Source: Cryptomeria japonica
Lineage: Eukaryota; Streptophyta; Pinopsida; Cupressales; Cupressaceae
Direction: 5' to 3'
Assembly (NCBI RefSeq): GCF_030272615.1
Contig: NC_081414.1
Location: forward strand, 910,477,009-910,541,008
DNA length: 64,000 nucleotides
Made by a program: the position numbers and the translations under genes. The notes below the pieces were generated by a model that was not told the DNA's origin, made no database searches, and was given only the letters and a program-made list of their open reading frames with translations. Positions 43,210 to 55,318 of the stretch are shown here, one piece after another (position 1 is the first letter of the stretch; every line of letters starts with the position of its first letter).

Positions 43210-45413
43210 TTATATATGGATAGATGGAAATGTTGGAAAGATCAATATTGGCACACACCTTGAGGGATAGTGGATATATGGAAGAGAAGTGAATCTCAGA
43301 TTTTGAGATTTGGATGGAGGAAATGTTACAGATTTTGGGGCATAAGAACCCAAAATGGATGAAGGAGGTGATGGAGGAATAGACTTGGAAGGTTTTGATG
43401 GAGGAACAACAATTGTGGATGCCAATTTTGATTTTTCTTTAGACTGTTGTGCTTCAAGCAGCTGCTTAGGTATCCACATGATTTCTGATTTTTCATGCTT
43501 TTGTAGTTCCTTAGAGCGCATTGCTTTTACAAGTGCCTTAGGAACCCATATAAATTTTGAGTTTGCTTATTTCTTTGTGGGCCTTTGTGGTGTTTTGTAT
43601 TTTTCTTTTTCTTTTTGGATCATTATTTTCTTTGTTTTGACACATCGATTAGATGGGACATGTTGATCCTTGAATACATGTGGATTGTTTGACTTATGAC
43701 TTTTATGCATGGCATCCAAATTGCTTGGAGGGAGATGCGTGGATAGATAGGAATGATATGGAGTTATTTTAGATGGATGGAAGGTACTCGAAGATGTGTG
43801 CCTTTGTTGATCTCGCATAAGGGATGGGGGGATATAGGGACCTAGAATGGATGGAAGCAGTGACAGGGAAAGCGTATATTTGGATTTAACCAGAGAAATG
43901 TAGGATTTATGAGAGATACCAACATCTTGAGAAATGTACTTGAGGCCATGACCTTTAATATTTTCTTTAATATGGAGGGGTTCTTTCTTGTGTACCTCTA
44001 CCCCTTTTCCTTTATAAATATTTTGACTTGTAGGATACACTTTTCTTTGGAAAGAAGGCGCGAGTCCATTATGAGATGGAGGTGGAATGTAGGGAATGAT
44101 AGGATCATGAGAGGGATTTGTAGGCATGATGGATCCTTGAGGTGAACATGAAGGATTATGACAAGAAGATGAAGGGATACTTTGATCTTGACATGGAAGA
44201 GGACCATTGGATAGGGTGTTTGACTCTTCATTTTGAATAGGATTGTTTGAAAAGGTGGAAGAGGCATCGTGATCTTGCTTATGAAGTGGATTAGGAATGG
44301 GATTTGGAAGCATGTTTTTCTCTTGAGATGGAAGGAGTTCATCTTGGAATAAATGGAAAGATATAAAGGGATCATCATGGGATTCTAGGGAGGTGCGATA
44401 TTTTCAATCATTAAATGGGATTGAGGAGTTTTGGTGTCTTGATCTTGATTTATGATAGGACTTGTTTCTTCATTTTTTAGATTATCCTCTTGACATGGAG
44501 TCACTTCTAAAGAAGGGATAGGATTTTTCATAGGCATAGGGTATTCTTGGAAGGTCTCCATATTTGGGCATGATGGGGAAGCATTTTGAGTGGGATTCTC
44601 TGGAGTGGGTACATTTGAAATTGGAGTGCATGATGGCATAGGATCTATGATTTTTAAATCTTTATAGGAACTTATATTAGTATTGGGATTAACTTGGATT
44701 TTCATAGGAGATAGCCCTTGAAGGTAAACATGATAAGTTTCATTGTTTGAATGAGATGATATGGATTTTTCCTGAGAAGTTTTAGGAGATGAAGGCATCA
44801 TGGAAGGGATGGAGGCCACATATGGAGCCTTGCTAGATATAGGTTTATGATTTTGATCATGCTTAGAAGTAGTTCCTTCTTTTTCTTTAGGTGAGTCATT
44901 AGGATCTTCAATTTCAATGACATCTTGAATCTTATGTTTTAATTCCATGCATTTCAAAGTCTTATGTTCATTTTGTCTATGATATGCACAATAATTACTC
45001 ACAAATTCACATCCCCATGTGGTCTTTTTAGGAATTATGATAAGATTTTGCTCAAGAAGCTCTTTCAAATTCGACTCAATAGATTTCCCCAAAGGTGTAA
45101 ACTGTCTATCTAGAGGATATTTGGAGGAAATGTCTTTATGTCTTGGTGAAGGTGTCTTGTGAGCTTGTTTGAGATTTGGCCTTTGATTGTCAATTACTTC
45201 TTGTTCCATCTTATGTAATTGTTTTAGAATTTCTTGAAGTCTAGTGTTCTTAATATCATGAAGTTTTATCTCAAGAAGTGTCATTGAATCTTTTCGTTGA
45301 GCTTGAATGTCATATATTTCTCTCTTGAGATCTTGAATTTGTTGAGCTAAGGTAGCCATGGACTTCTTACTTTTGTCAAAAATTTTAGAAGAGTTTTTGG
45401 TTTGAATAGGCAT
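43210..45413 (-). pseudogene. Gag-like gene of interior 2, nearly whole
   Basis: The minus-strand ATG at 45413 opens 342 codons to 44385. A charged helical segment (residues about 25-75) is followed by the FTPLGKS phrase (105-111) and a C142-x2-H145-x4-H150-x4-C155 finger. Then come LKHKIQD and a low-complexity Pro/Ser/Asn tail. A stop and a frameshift near 44385-44313 lead to a second frame (44313-43567, 248 codons), and a third piece (43521-43210) follows. The finger and the phrase before it match the end of Tat-lineage Gypsy gag, where it packages RNA. No pol follows, so the product could only act in trans with another element's enzymes. Confidence 0.78.
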
Positions 45414-47407
45414 TTACAACCGACGGGACCGAGAGCTAGATGTGTTGTAGAAGTCAAGATCAAATTATAGCTAGTTGTTTGTTTAACGTAGTCATTAAGG
45501 GAAGTAACTAAGATCTAGTTTGGTTTTAGGAACGATCTATCCTGTGTAAGACGTTATCTAAGTTAACTTAGGTTTGATAAGATGTTATTTGAACTAGCTA
45601 GAAGATGATCAACAAAATTGTGCAACGCAACGACAGGGGTACACTATCAAGGTTGTTTATGCTCAGGAGGATGATGACCAGTTTTATGCTCGTTGTAGAT
45701 TGATTTGGGCAAGTTTGACTATTTTGACTGACAAGATCAGGAATTCATATGACAGAAGATTGGACAGAGACAAGATTCTGACAGACAGAGTTTCAATGAC
45801 TGACAAAGACCAGTTTTTGATAAGGACTAAGTTTTTGATGACTGACAGGGACTAGTTCTGGACTAGATCAAAGTTTTGATCACTGAGCTATTGATTTTTT
45901 TTATTTGTTTTCTCCAGTTTTAGTATATTCATTTTAGTTTCAGGGATGAAAACACAGAAAACATGCAAGATATATAATAATTCAATCACAACATGCTAAC
46001 CCTACAGAAGTTGGCTTAGAGAAGAAAGTCTTTTCTTGTCGACTTAGGTACGCACCCAATAGCTAATCAGAATATGGTTGTTGAGTCTCATGAAATGGAT
46101 TCTCAATGCCATATTAGCTGACTCCAAACTATAATGGGGGCACGATATGACAAGTGTCTTGGGAGAGTTACTATCTCTCTTGCACAAAGATTATCCCCCT
46201 TTCGGAGGTGAATCAGGTAGCTTCTATCTTATAGTTCTTAGTCAGGAATTCCATTTGAAATTACCCCTTGAAATCACGCAAGCATGATTGAGGCCTATAG
46301 CCTGACAAGGTACCAAAATGAGTTGTAGTCACGTAAACGTGATTGAGACCAGGAGGCCCTACAAAATGCTCGATATGAGAGATCTCAAAGAGAAAACTCA
46401 AATAATCCCATCCTTTGAGACTTTAATCACTAGAGGGCTATTTATTATAGTGAGTTGGAATGCTCAGGTCCAACTATACTCACTTGGGTTGTTCTCACAG
46501 GGTGATTACTTTTTCCCATTGTGACAGGCCCGCTAAAGGTACACAAATCTCAAAACTTAGAAAAAAGCTTTGAGGGTCTAAATTTTTGATTGTCTATAAA
46601 AGACAAGAGCATACTCTCTTACCTCTCAGTTTTTTCTGAAAACACAAAAGACAGATTTGTTCTTTAACCAGATAGCAATTTAAGTGCCTAAAAATTAATT
46701 TAAAAAATACATGATGTTTGGTCGATTCTCTTTAGGCAACCTACAAAACCAACGCATCAGTAGTCATGTTGTTTTTTTATTCTTTGACAGGCATATGTGT
46801 GATTGATAAATTCTTTGTCAAGTGGACCTGCAAACATTAAAAGCCCAAAATTATTTGTCAAAATAACATAAAAAAAAATCATCAAAAGAAAATTCTAGCA
46901 TGCAAACTGTAAATTAAACTAATCTAACAAGAATTTCCATTTTTTATGCCATCCTAGTTATGACATTTTTGATAGTACTACACTATGTCATTTATAACTT
47001 TTCAACTAGAGCTAATTCGGAAAATCGCTTCAGTGGAAATGTGGACAACTTGGTTTTACATAACATATTAAAATTTTGTTTAGATCCAATGGTTCAATAA
47101 AACGTTATGCCCTCCGAAAATAGACCATTTTTGACTATCACAGAAGATTAAGTAAAATGATAGTATTGCTCTTTGTCATTCCTGACTTTCAAACCCGAAG
47201 TTATTAGGCAAATTGCTTTGGTGAAACTGTAGAAAACTTGGTTTTAATCCAACAGTTTAATAAAAAGTTATGCCCTCCACAAAGAGACCATTTTTGACTG
47301 TCACAGAAGAACAAGCAAAAATAAAGATTTTTATTTGCAAATTTAACACATGTTTATTAGTTATAAAAACCAAACATTAAAAATCTTGTAGTCTTGGGTT
47401 CGATCCC
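45414..47407 (-). other. 5' leader of interior 2 with decayed primer site
   Basis: Homologous to 36540-38537. Next to LTR3 the primer site has decayed to TGGCACTCACCATGGGGA (minus strand, near 47404-47421). No gene seen. Confidence 0.6.
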
Positions 47408-47425
47408 CATGGTGAGTGCCAAAAA

Positions 47426-48425
47426 TGTGTGTGAAAAGTGGACCTATATCTGTATCTGAAATACACAACACTTCAATTAAGTCATTACATGCATGGTTAG
47501 TAAATCAATAATCAATGAATAATAAACCATTACAAAGTGACCCATTGCCTTCTAGTGGATGCGAGTTTATATTGCTCTCAGATTGCTAAGCTATCCAGTG
47601 AGTAGACAACACCTAAACGAAGGACTTTTAAATCTATATGAGCATGAATATGAGCTAAATGAATGCAATATTTATCTAGATAAATGCATGATTTGCAAGA
47701 TTTAATCTAACATGATTTAAGCAATATATGAATATTTAAGCTAAATGATCTAAGCAATATATGAATATTTAAGCTAAATGATTTAAGAAATATGAAGTAA
47801 CTAATATGCAATATCTCAATGCGAATTCTTAATGAACCTAGAGCAAAAACAAAATAATAACAATATATTCTCCAGGATCTTTGAATGAGAGATGAGAGCC
47901 TGAATTTATAGAAAATTCAGAAAGAAACCAAAGACTGAGATCAAATGATAATGAGCGGTCAAGATTTTCCAAGAGGAAGCACAATATAGGTGAATTGATG
48001 TGATTGGATGCTTTTCTCAGTTTGAAAGGAAATTGAACTAAAATTAAGATAAAATCAAGAAAAAACTGATTTATTCAATTTTAAGATTTAATTGTTTTAA
48101 TTGCTTTCTTTGAGATTATTTATCAATTTTTAATTTGTTTTTCAAGATTATCTCCAATTGATTTATTTTCTCAATTTTTAATTCTTTTTTGTCAATTAAT
48201 TCCTTTTTTGATTTATTTCTTTTTTTGAAGATTTGTGCTCATAATTTCCAATTCCTCTTTCTTGATTTGTTTCCTTTTTTCAAGATTTATGGCAATTTTT
48301 ATTTATTTTTCAAATTAATTCCTCTTTTTGATCATTTAATGACAAATTGATTTATTTAATTAAATATGCTAGGATATTTAATTAAAATAAATAATATAAT
48401 TGTTTAAAATGATTTACTCGGAATT
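47426..48425 (-). repeat. Tat-type array LTR3, first segment
   Basis: It begins (TG)4 AAAAG and is interrupted after GGAAT (48421-48425) by LTR4. It continues at 49614. Confidence 0.88.
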
Positions 48426-49613
48426 GTGTGTGTGAAAAGTGGACCTGTATCTGTATCTCAAATACACAACACTTCAATTAAGTCATTAGATGCATAGTTA
48501 GTAAATCAATAATCCATGAATAATAAACCATTACAAAGCAACACATTGTCTTCTAGTAGATGCACGTTTAGATTGCTCTCAGATTTCAAAGCGACCCATT
48601 GCCTTCTAGTGGATGTGAGTTTAGATTGCTCTCAGATTGCTAAGCTATCCAGTGACTAGACAACACCTAAATGAAGGATTTTTAAATCTATATGAGCTAA
48701 ATGGATGCAATATTTAAGCTAGATATGCAAGATTAGTCTAACATGATTTAAGCAATATATGAATATTTAAGAAAAATGATTTAAGCAATATGAAATAACT
48801 AATATGCAATATCTCAATGCAAATTCTCAATGAACCTAGAGCAAAACCAACATAATAACAATATATTCTCTAGGATTTTTGAATGAGAGATGAGAGCCTG
48901 AATTTATAGAAAATTCAGAAAGAAACCAACGACTGAGATGAAATGATAATGAGCGGTCAAGATTTTCCAAGAGGAAGCACAATCCAGGTGAATTGATGTG
49001 ATTGGATGCCTTTCTCAGTTTTAAAGGAAATTGAACTAAAATTAAGATAAAATCAGGAAAAAATGATTTATTCTCTATTTCATTCAATTTAAATATTTAA
49101 ATGTTTTAATTGCTTTCTTTGAGATTTTTTATCAATTTTTAATTTGTTTTTCAAGATTATCTCCAATAGATTTCTTTTCTCAAATTTTACTTCTTTTTTG
49201 TCAATTACTTCCTTTTTTGATTTATTTCCTTTTTTGAAGATTTGTGCTCATAATTTGCAACTTCTCTTTCTTGATTTGTTTCCTTTTTTGAAGATTTATG
49301 GCAGTTTTTATTTATTTTTCAAATTAATTCCTCTTTTTGATGATTTAATGGCAAATTGATTTATTTAATTAAATATGCTAGGATATTTAATTAAAATAAA
49401 TAAGATAATTGTTTAAAATGATTTAATTGGAATGATCAATTAATTAAATAAATATTTAATTAATATTGGTTGATTAATTTTGCCATGTGACATTGATGAT
49501 TTTAGAAATTAATTGTGTGCTCAAGATTGATTTAATTGCCTTTGGTTAGGACCTTGGTGATGTTGTCGAGATTAGGGACCCATGGTTTAGATGACCATTT
49601 TTAGGGTATTACA
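48426..49613 (-). mobile_element. Solo LTR (LTR4) nested in LTR3, TSD GGAAT
   Basis: This is a full LTR of the same family ((TG)5 AAAAG to GGTATTACA) flanked by GGAAT on both sides (48421-48425 and 49614-49618). A 60-base internal duplication at about 48531-48650 (TTGCCTTCTAGTGGATG region) distinguishes it. It arose by insertion of a complete element into LTR3 followed by LTR-LTR recombination. Confidence 0.92.
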
Positions 49614-49799
49614 GGAATGATTTAATTAATTAAATAAATATTTAATGAATATTGAGTGATTAATTTTGCCATGTGACATTTGATAATTAAAGAATTAATT
49701 GTGTGCTCAAGATTTATTTAATTGCCTTTGGTTAGGACCTTGGTGACGTTGTCGAGATTAGGGGCCCATGGTTTAGATGACCATTTTTAGGGTATTACA
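49614..49799 (-). repeat. Tat-type array LTR3, second segment
   Basis: It completes LTR3 after LTR4 and ends GGTATTACA at 49799. The Athila-like gag resumes directly afterwards. Confidence 0.88.
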
Positions 49800-50900
49800 A
49801 AATGCATTGATTCTTTGGATCTTATGGGAGGAGGTGATATTACACAATCCATTTGGGCTGAAATAGGACAAATTTGTAAGAAGTATTCCAGATCTACTTC
49901 TAAGAAGAATAGATGTTTCAAGCTAGGAACACCTTCATCACCATCTGGTACTGGAGTTTCTAGAATGAAACTTAGTCATTTATTGAAGGACTTTAAGGAG
50001 GACATCATAAATAATATGGCTACTCAGTTGGATACACTTTCAACTAAGAAGAAGCATAAAGAAGCTGATGCATTTCTTGTAGAATTTTGCCCTCATTGTA
50101 GACAATGAAAGAAGGATTGCGGATGTAAAATGGTTGCAAATGTGGAGGTTCTTGACTTCAAGCCAATACAAGGTGAGGATGAGCAAGTCTTCTATGCTGC
50201 TCAAAGAAGGCCAAATTTTCAAAGACAAGGTATGCCTCCAGATCCACTTTCTTTTTCTAGTTATAGTGGAAATTGTTATGTACCAAATAACCAATGACAA
50301 CCACCATATGCTCAAAATATTGGTAATTATCAAAACTGGTATGGTTCTCAAGGCCAAGGGAAACATTTTGCTAATCAAATGCCATAGTGGCAGCAACCAC
50401 AAGGGAATTGGTATCCACCTCAGGGCCAAGGAAGTCAGTTTCAAGGGAATTGGTAACCTACTCCTCAATGGAGGGGGAGTCAGTCATGGACTATCCAATC
50501 TTCTGGTTATCAACAGCCTATTCAGTAGCCATAGCCTCCTACAATAATGCCTCCTCTTGCAGCCACTACTATCCCACCTAAACCAACACAGTTGCTCACT
50601 CAACCAATGCCAAAACCTAATATCAAATCTCAGCAACAACAACAGGCTTATTTAGTTGATCTTAATCAATACCCAAGCTATTCTCTATCTCTAAGTGATA
50701 TTCACCTCCGATCTGGGACAAAACTGCCTAATCCATCTCCTCTAGTTATCACTAAGGTACAAGAAGAACAAGAAATCTCTGATCCAATAGATACAATACC
50801 TCAAAAGAAGATATTACCACCATTTCCCTAGACATTGAAAGAAAAGGAAGTTCTCACAAAACAAGAGCAAGGCTTTGATATTATAGATCAACTGAAACAT
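49800..50900 (+). pseudogene. Athila-like gag, C-terminal half
   Basis: The reading resumes with CIDSLDLMGGGDITQSIW and a helical region, then a Cys-rich stretch (FCPHCRQ, stop, KKDCGC near 50090-50130). A Gln/Asn/Gly/Trp-rich segment with repeated GNWYPPQGQG-like units and a Pro-rich end follow. Stops occur near 50108, 50295 and 50387, with more further on. Then comes the LSDIHLRSGTKL phrase that precedes protease in Athila polyproteins. Confidence 0.72.
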
Positions 50901-51725
50901 GTTTGTTTTAAAATTTCATTGTTGTAGGAAATAAAAGATGTTCCTATATATAATAAGGCACTGATAGAAGCATGTCTAAAAAAACCTGGTAGGAAAAAGA
51001 AGGATCCGCAAACAGTGCATGTTATGGGTCAACTGGTAGATATTATGTTAGGCAAGGTTGCAATTCCAAAATATTTTGAACCAGGTAGTCCTGTTGTAAG
51101 TATAGTCATTAATGGCAGTCAGATAAGAAATGTTTTAATTGATTTAGGGGCAGCCATTAATGTGATGACAAGAGAAGTAATGAAACAACTTGAAATCAAT
51201 GGTCTAAGGCCTACACCCATAGTTCTACAACTTGTTGATAGCTCTACAGTGAGACCAGATGGTATGATTGAAGATGTAGTGGTTATTTTGGATTCCTGGG
51301 AATACCCTGCAGACTTTATGATTCTATCTCCAAAGGCAACATTGAGAGGATATCCAGTAATTTTGGGAAGACCTTGGTTTGCCACAACTGATGCATATAT
51401 TGGGTGTAGATTAGGGGATATGACTATTTCAGATGGGAACTCTACAAAAACATTAGCCTTGTATTCTCCTGCACAACCCCAGTGTGATCAACAACAAGCT
51501 GTCTGGCCTATTTTGGGAGAAGAATCTGAGGTAGTTGACTCTATTAATCACCTTATGATGATTAATCGAGGGCCATTCATGCAATTACATGATGAAGATT
51601 CAATTATTTATAAAATTCTAATAAATGAGTTGATACAAGAACAACAATTGAAGGAGTTGGTACCGAATATTGTAGGTTTAGACTTTCCTGCAGCCACTGA
51701 TATATTGCATACCCTATTGCTGTAG
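50901..51725 (+). pseudogene. Athila-like protease region
   Basis: After two stops (50829 and about 50928) a frame of 236 codons runs from 51015 to 51725. It contains VLIDLGAAINVM with the Asp at about 51141, the aspartic protease active site in the DLGA form usual for Athila, and ILGRPWFAT near 51365, the second conserved strand. The enzyme would process the polyprotein. The region after it links to RT. The protease frame itself is intact, but it is cut off by stops from gag and RT. Confidence 0.8.
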
Positions 51726-53300
51726 GAAGTATCTACTTCTCATTTTTCTAAGATGAACTAGATTGATCTTACTATCAAGATAGAAGTCGATTTGAATAAA
51801 TGTTTGAATATCAATAAAGATCTTTCAGATATTCAAAAGGGGACCCTCGTGGACTTGCTGAAATGTCATAAAAATGCTTTTGCATGGGATTACAAGGATA
51901 TGCATGGAATAGATCCAAAAGTTTGCACCCACCGTATCTTTATAAAAGAAGAATGTTTCCCACTCAGACAGCTGCAAAGAAGAATCAATCCTGCATTAAA
52001 AGAAATAGTTAAAGAAGAATTGCAAAAGTTGTTAAAGGCCGGATTTATCTATCCTATCTCTAATAGGCAATGAGTATCACCTTTGGTAATAGTCCCTAAG
52101 AAAGGAGGAAAATGGAAGGTATGTGTTGATTATAGAGCCTTGAACATAGAAACAAGAAAAGATCATTTTCCATTACCATTTGTGGATCAAGTATTGGATT
52201 CTTTGGCTGGTAAAAGATATTTTTCATTTCTTGATGGATTCAGTGGTTACATTCAGATTCAGATAGCCCCAGAGGATCAAGAAAAGACAACATTTACTTG
52301 TCCTTGGGGCACATATGCATATTTTGTTCTTCCTTTTGGGTTGTGTAATGCTCCAACCACTTTTCAAAGAGCAGTAATTAGTATCTTTTCTGATATTTCT
52401 CAAGACATAATGGAAATCTATATGGATGACTTTACAACTTATGGTTCAGAATTTGAACAAGCATTGGGGAACCTGAAAAAAGTTTTGTAGCGATGTGAAG
52501 ACTATAATTTGTCATTAAATAGTGAGAATTGCTTCATCATGATGCAGGAAGGAATAGTCCTTTGTCATCATATCTTTGAAAAAGGAATACAGGTGGATCC
52601 AACAAAGATTGAAGGCATTCAGCATATCAATGCCCCTGTGAAGCAAAAAGATGTAAGAAGTTTCCTTGGTCATGCTGGATACTATAGAAGGTTTATTAAA
52701 AAATTTAGCAAAATTGCAAGTTCCTTATATTCACTGCTTACCAAGGATATGGAATTTAAATGGACCTTTGCATGCAATGAAGCTTTCCAGAAGCTTAAGC
52801 ATGCCTTGACTCAAGCACTAGTTCTTAAAGGTCTAATTTGGTCTTTACCATTTCAAATTCATATAGATGCATTTGATTATGCAATAGGGGTAGTCATAAG
52901 ACATAAGATTAACAAATTGGAAAGTGCAATATATTATATTAGCAAGAACTTGTAGGAACCTGAGTTGAATTACACAGTCACTGAAAAGGAAATGTTAGTT
53001 GTTAAATATGTACTCAACAAATTCAGGCACTATATCACATGATATCCCATATTTGTGCATACAGATCATACTGCAGTCAAATACCTCATGAATAAGCCTT
53101 CAATTACTGGTAGATTAGCTTGCTGGTTATTGTTGATGTAGGAATTTGATATCACAGTTGTTGATAAACCAGGGAATTCTAATGTGGTTGCAGACTATCT
53201 TTCAAGACTTCAGTTGCAAGAGGATTCTACAGTAATAGATGATGCTTTTCCAGATAAACATTTATTCCTTATACAAGCCCACACTCCCTAGTATGCTGAT
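51726..53300 (+). pseudogene. Athila-like reverse transcriptase and RNase H
   Basis: Pieces in one order are: KCHKNAFAWDYKDMHGIDP and PLRQLQRRINP; after a stop at about 52073, VPKKGGKWKVCVDYRALN, RKDHFPLPFVDQ, FLDGFSGYIQI and FGLCNAPTTFQRA; and YMDD at 52419-52430. A stop at 52488 is followed by the thumb (GHAGYYRRFI), then RNase H with IDAFDYAIG, TEKEMLVV, HTDHTAVKYL and NVVADYLSR. The YMDD catalytic pair is intact. Stops at about 52955, 53040, 53140 and 53290 disable it. Confidence 0.85.
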
Positions 53301-54086
53301 ATTGCCAACTATTTAGTTGTTGCTAAAATGCCAATTTATTTCTCTCCTAAGGAAAGAAGGTTGTTAGTAGAAATTTTTTTCAATTTCTCATGGATTGTTG
53401 ATTGTTTGTTTTACACTGGGCCTGACCAAGTCATGAGAAGATGTGTAAGGGAAGATGAAACATATGATATCCTGCATGTATGCCATTATGAGCCATGTGG
53501 AGGAAATTTTGCTGCCAAAAGAACAACACTCAAAGTACTAAATACAGGATACTATTGGCCCACATTACACAAGGATGCAGTATAGTATACAAGAAAATGT
53601 GATAGATGCCAGCGTATGGGAAGACCTACTAAATCTGATGAGATGTCATTATATCCACAAATATCAGTAGCACCATTTGATAAATGGGGTTTAGATTTTG
53701 TTGGCCCAATTGATCCACCTTCTAATGGCAAATCCTACATTTTGGTATTGTACTGATTATGTAACAAAATGGGTGGAAGCTCATGCTATGACACATGTAA
53801 GAGATAATAAGGTGGCTCAGTTTCTTTATGAAGAGATATTTACAAGATATGGAGTACCAAGAGAAAATGTCTCAGACCAGGGCCCACAATTTACTTCAAC
53901 ATTGATTGCAGCTTTGGTTAATGAATACAATATAAGGCACAAGAAATCTACTTTGTATCATCCACAAGCTAATGGATAGGTAGAGGTTACAAATAGAGAG
54001 GTTGAGGCTATTCTTAGTAGAATAGTATTTGTTCATAAAAAAAATTGGTCTCATAGGCTTTCAGAAGCAATTTGGGCATACAAAAC
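53301..54086 (+). pseudogene. Athila-like integrase, N-terminal and core part
   Basis: The HHCC module is visible (HVCHYEPCGGNFAAKRT, GYYWPTLHKDA, KCDRCQR), then the DDE core: LDFVGPI near 53692, SDQGPQFTST near 53871 and VEVTNREVEAI near 53981. A frameshift near 53720 and stops at 53585 and 53979 break it. The reading stops within AIWAYKTT at 54086, where Copia C is inserted. Confidence 0.82.
54082..54086. repeat. Copia C target duplication, left (AAAAC)
   Basis: AAAAC before the LTR corresponds to AGAAC at 61619-61623, four of five bases. Removing Copia C with one copy rejoins AYKT to TWKTPIG, the usual Gypsy integrase phrase. Confidence 0.75.
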
Positions 54087-55268
54087 TACTGGCATTTTTG
54101 ACGATGATGTTGTGATTGTCATTGATGGATACACACTTTCTTTGAGATCACTTTTTGTATGTATAAGTTATTCTCAGCCGGTATTTGTCCCAACTGGTAT
54201 TATGTATTATAGTCTTTAGACTATCGGTGTTTTGCAGAAAGTGTTTACCGATCTCAAGTAGTATGAAGACCACAAATGGGATGAAGACCTCAAGTGGTTC
54301 GAGGATCTCAAGCAGTATGAAGGAACTAAAGTGACAGTTATCATTTTTCCCAGTCTTCATTTTGGCAAACTGGTAATCGATAAATTGTATGAACCGGTAT
54401 TACTCTGTAATGAGTTACCAACCGGTATTTTTGTGATGAGTTATTATCCACCGACACTTTGGCGGTGATTTTGTGTTGTGTTACCAAATGTGTCTAGATG
54501 CACTGAACCTAGGAACTTGCAATGTAATCCTATTGGACCAACATGAAATCAGATTCCTTTATAAGGACATCATGTCTAAGGTTTTAGGAGTTGTTAGGGT
54601 TTTAGGTGGTTGATGAGGTTTTTTGTATGTGCGACCATAGAAGATAAGATTAGGTCTGTGTGAAGAAACAAAGTGTGGAGATATTGAAGACTGAAGTAAT
54701 GCTGAAATGCATTAACAATGAGCTATCAAGGATCTAACCAAGAAGACTGTGCTCTTTTCTAGATCACTCACTTATTGATTACTCACATCTTTGACAAGTC
54801 TGAAACCCTTAACTGGGTAGGCCCAAAAAAGCCTTTGTAAATCCTCTAACAAGGTGATTCACAACCGTGGATCTGAAATCCTCTCACAAGGTAGTCTTTA
54901 ACAGGACTTATCTCCTAACAGAGATCTAGATTCCTAACAGGATCTGTTCTGGTGAAGAACATTGTAAGACCTTAACCGGTCTGACCTTAACCGGTCTGAC
55001 CTTAACCGGTCTGGTTTCTATTCTGCGGATAGTTACTTGTGAGTTTCAACTCACCATGGTTTTTCCCATTTGGGTTTCCACGTCAAAACCTCTTGTGTTA
55101 TGGTGATTGTGCTCTTGTGGGTGAATGCCTTATTTGCTGTTTGGTTTGCATTTTTCTTAACCGCTTTGTTAGTAAATCTATTATACTGGTTTACTGCTAA
55201 ACTGTTTAAGTGTTTGAGTTCAGTATTTATTGGTATACTAATTCACCCCCCCCTCTTAGTATTCGTCA
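54087..55268 (+). repeat. Copia C 5' LTR
   Basis: It starts TACTGGCATTTTT (TGTTGGC in the other LTR, so the terminal TG is mutated here) and ends GTATTCGTCA. It contains about 200 bases that the 3' LTR lacks, and three tandem copies of GACCTTAACCGGTCT (54970-55013) where the 3' LTR has one. Confidence 0.88.
54970..55013 (+). repeat. 15-base tandem repeat in Copia C 5' LTR
   Basis: GACCTTAACCGGTCT is repeated three times, against a single copy in the 3' LTR near 61350. Confidence 0.85.
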
Positions 55269-55270
55269 AT

Positions 55271-55283
55271 TGGTATCAGAGCC
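55271..55283 (+). other. Copia C primer binding site
   Basis: TGGTATCAGAGCC lies two bases after the LTR, the standard tRNA-Met-type site. Confidence 0.9.
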
Positions 55284-55318
55284 AACCTTTCTGTAAGTTT
55301 AACCAATTGGAAGGAGAT

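Larger units (their letters stand above)
20125..49799 (-). mobile_element. Tandem array of a gag-only Tat-type Gypsy element (three LTRs, two interiors)
   Basis: Read on the minus strand, LTRs begin TGTAATACCC and end in CTTTTCACACACACA. After each of the two upstream LTRs comes a primer site of TGGCACCCACCGTGGGGC type. Then comes a gag-like gene, a long non-coding region, and a polypurine tract AAAGAGGGGCAAA before the next LTR. On the plus strand the order is LTR1 (20125-21327), interior 1 (with CACTA-1 in it), LTR2 (38560-39708), interior 2, and LTR3 (47426-48425 and 49614-49799). There is no protease, RT or integrase, so it is non-autonomous (TR-GAG or LARD class). Flanks GGGTG and AAATG may be a decayed target duplication. 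Confidence 0.85.

Noticed and set aside
43355-43666. Plus-strand frame of 103 codons in interior 2 (and its relative at 25173)
   Set aside because: It is the shadow of the minus-strand gag-like gene, which has a supported start, a finger and a sister copy.
55070-55318. Longer start for Copia C gag, with a hydrophobic N-terminus
   Set aside because: This part lies in the LTR and across the primer site. The same hydrophobic frame occurs in the 3' LTR at 61421, so it is LTR sequence. The gag start at 55319 fits.
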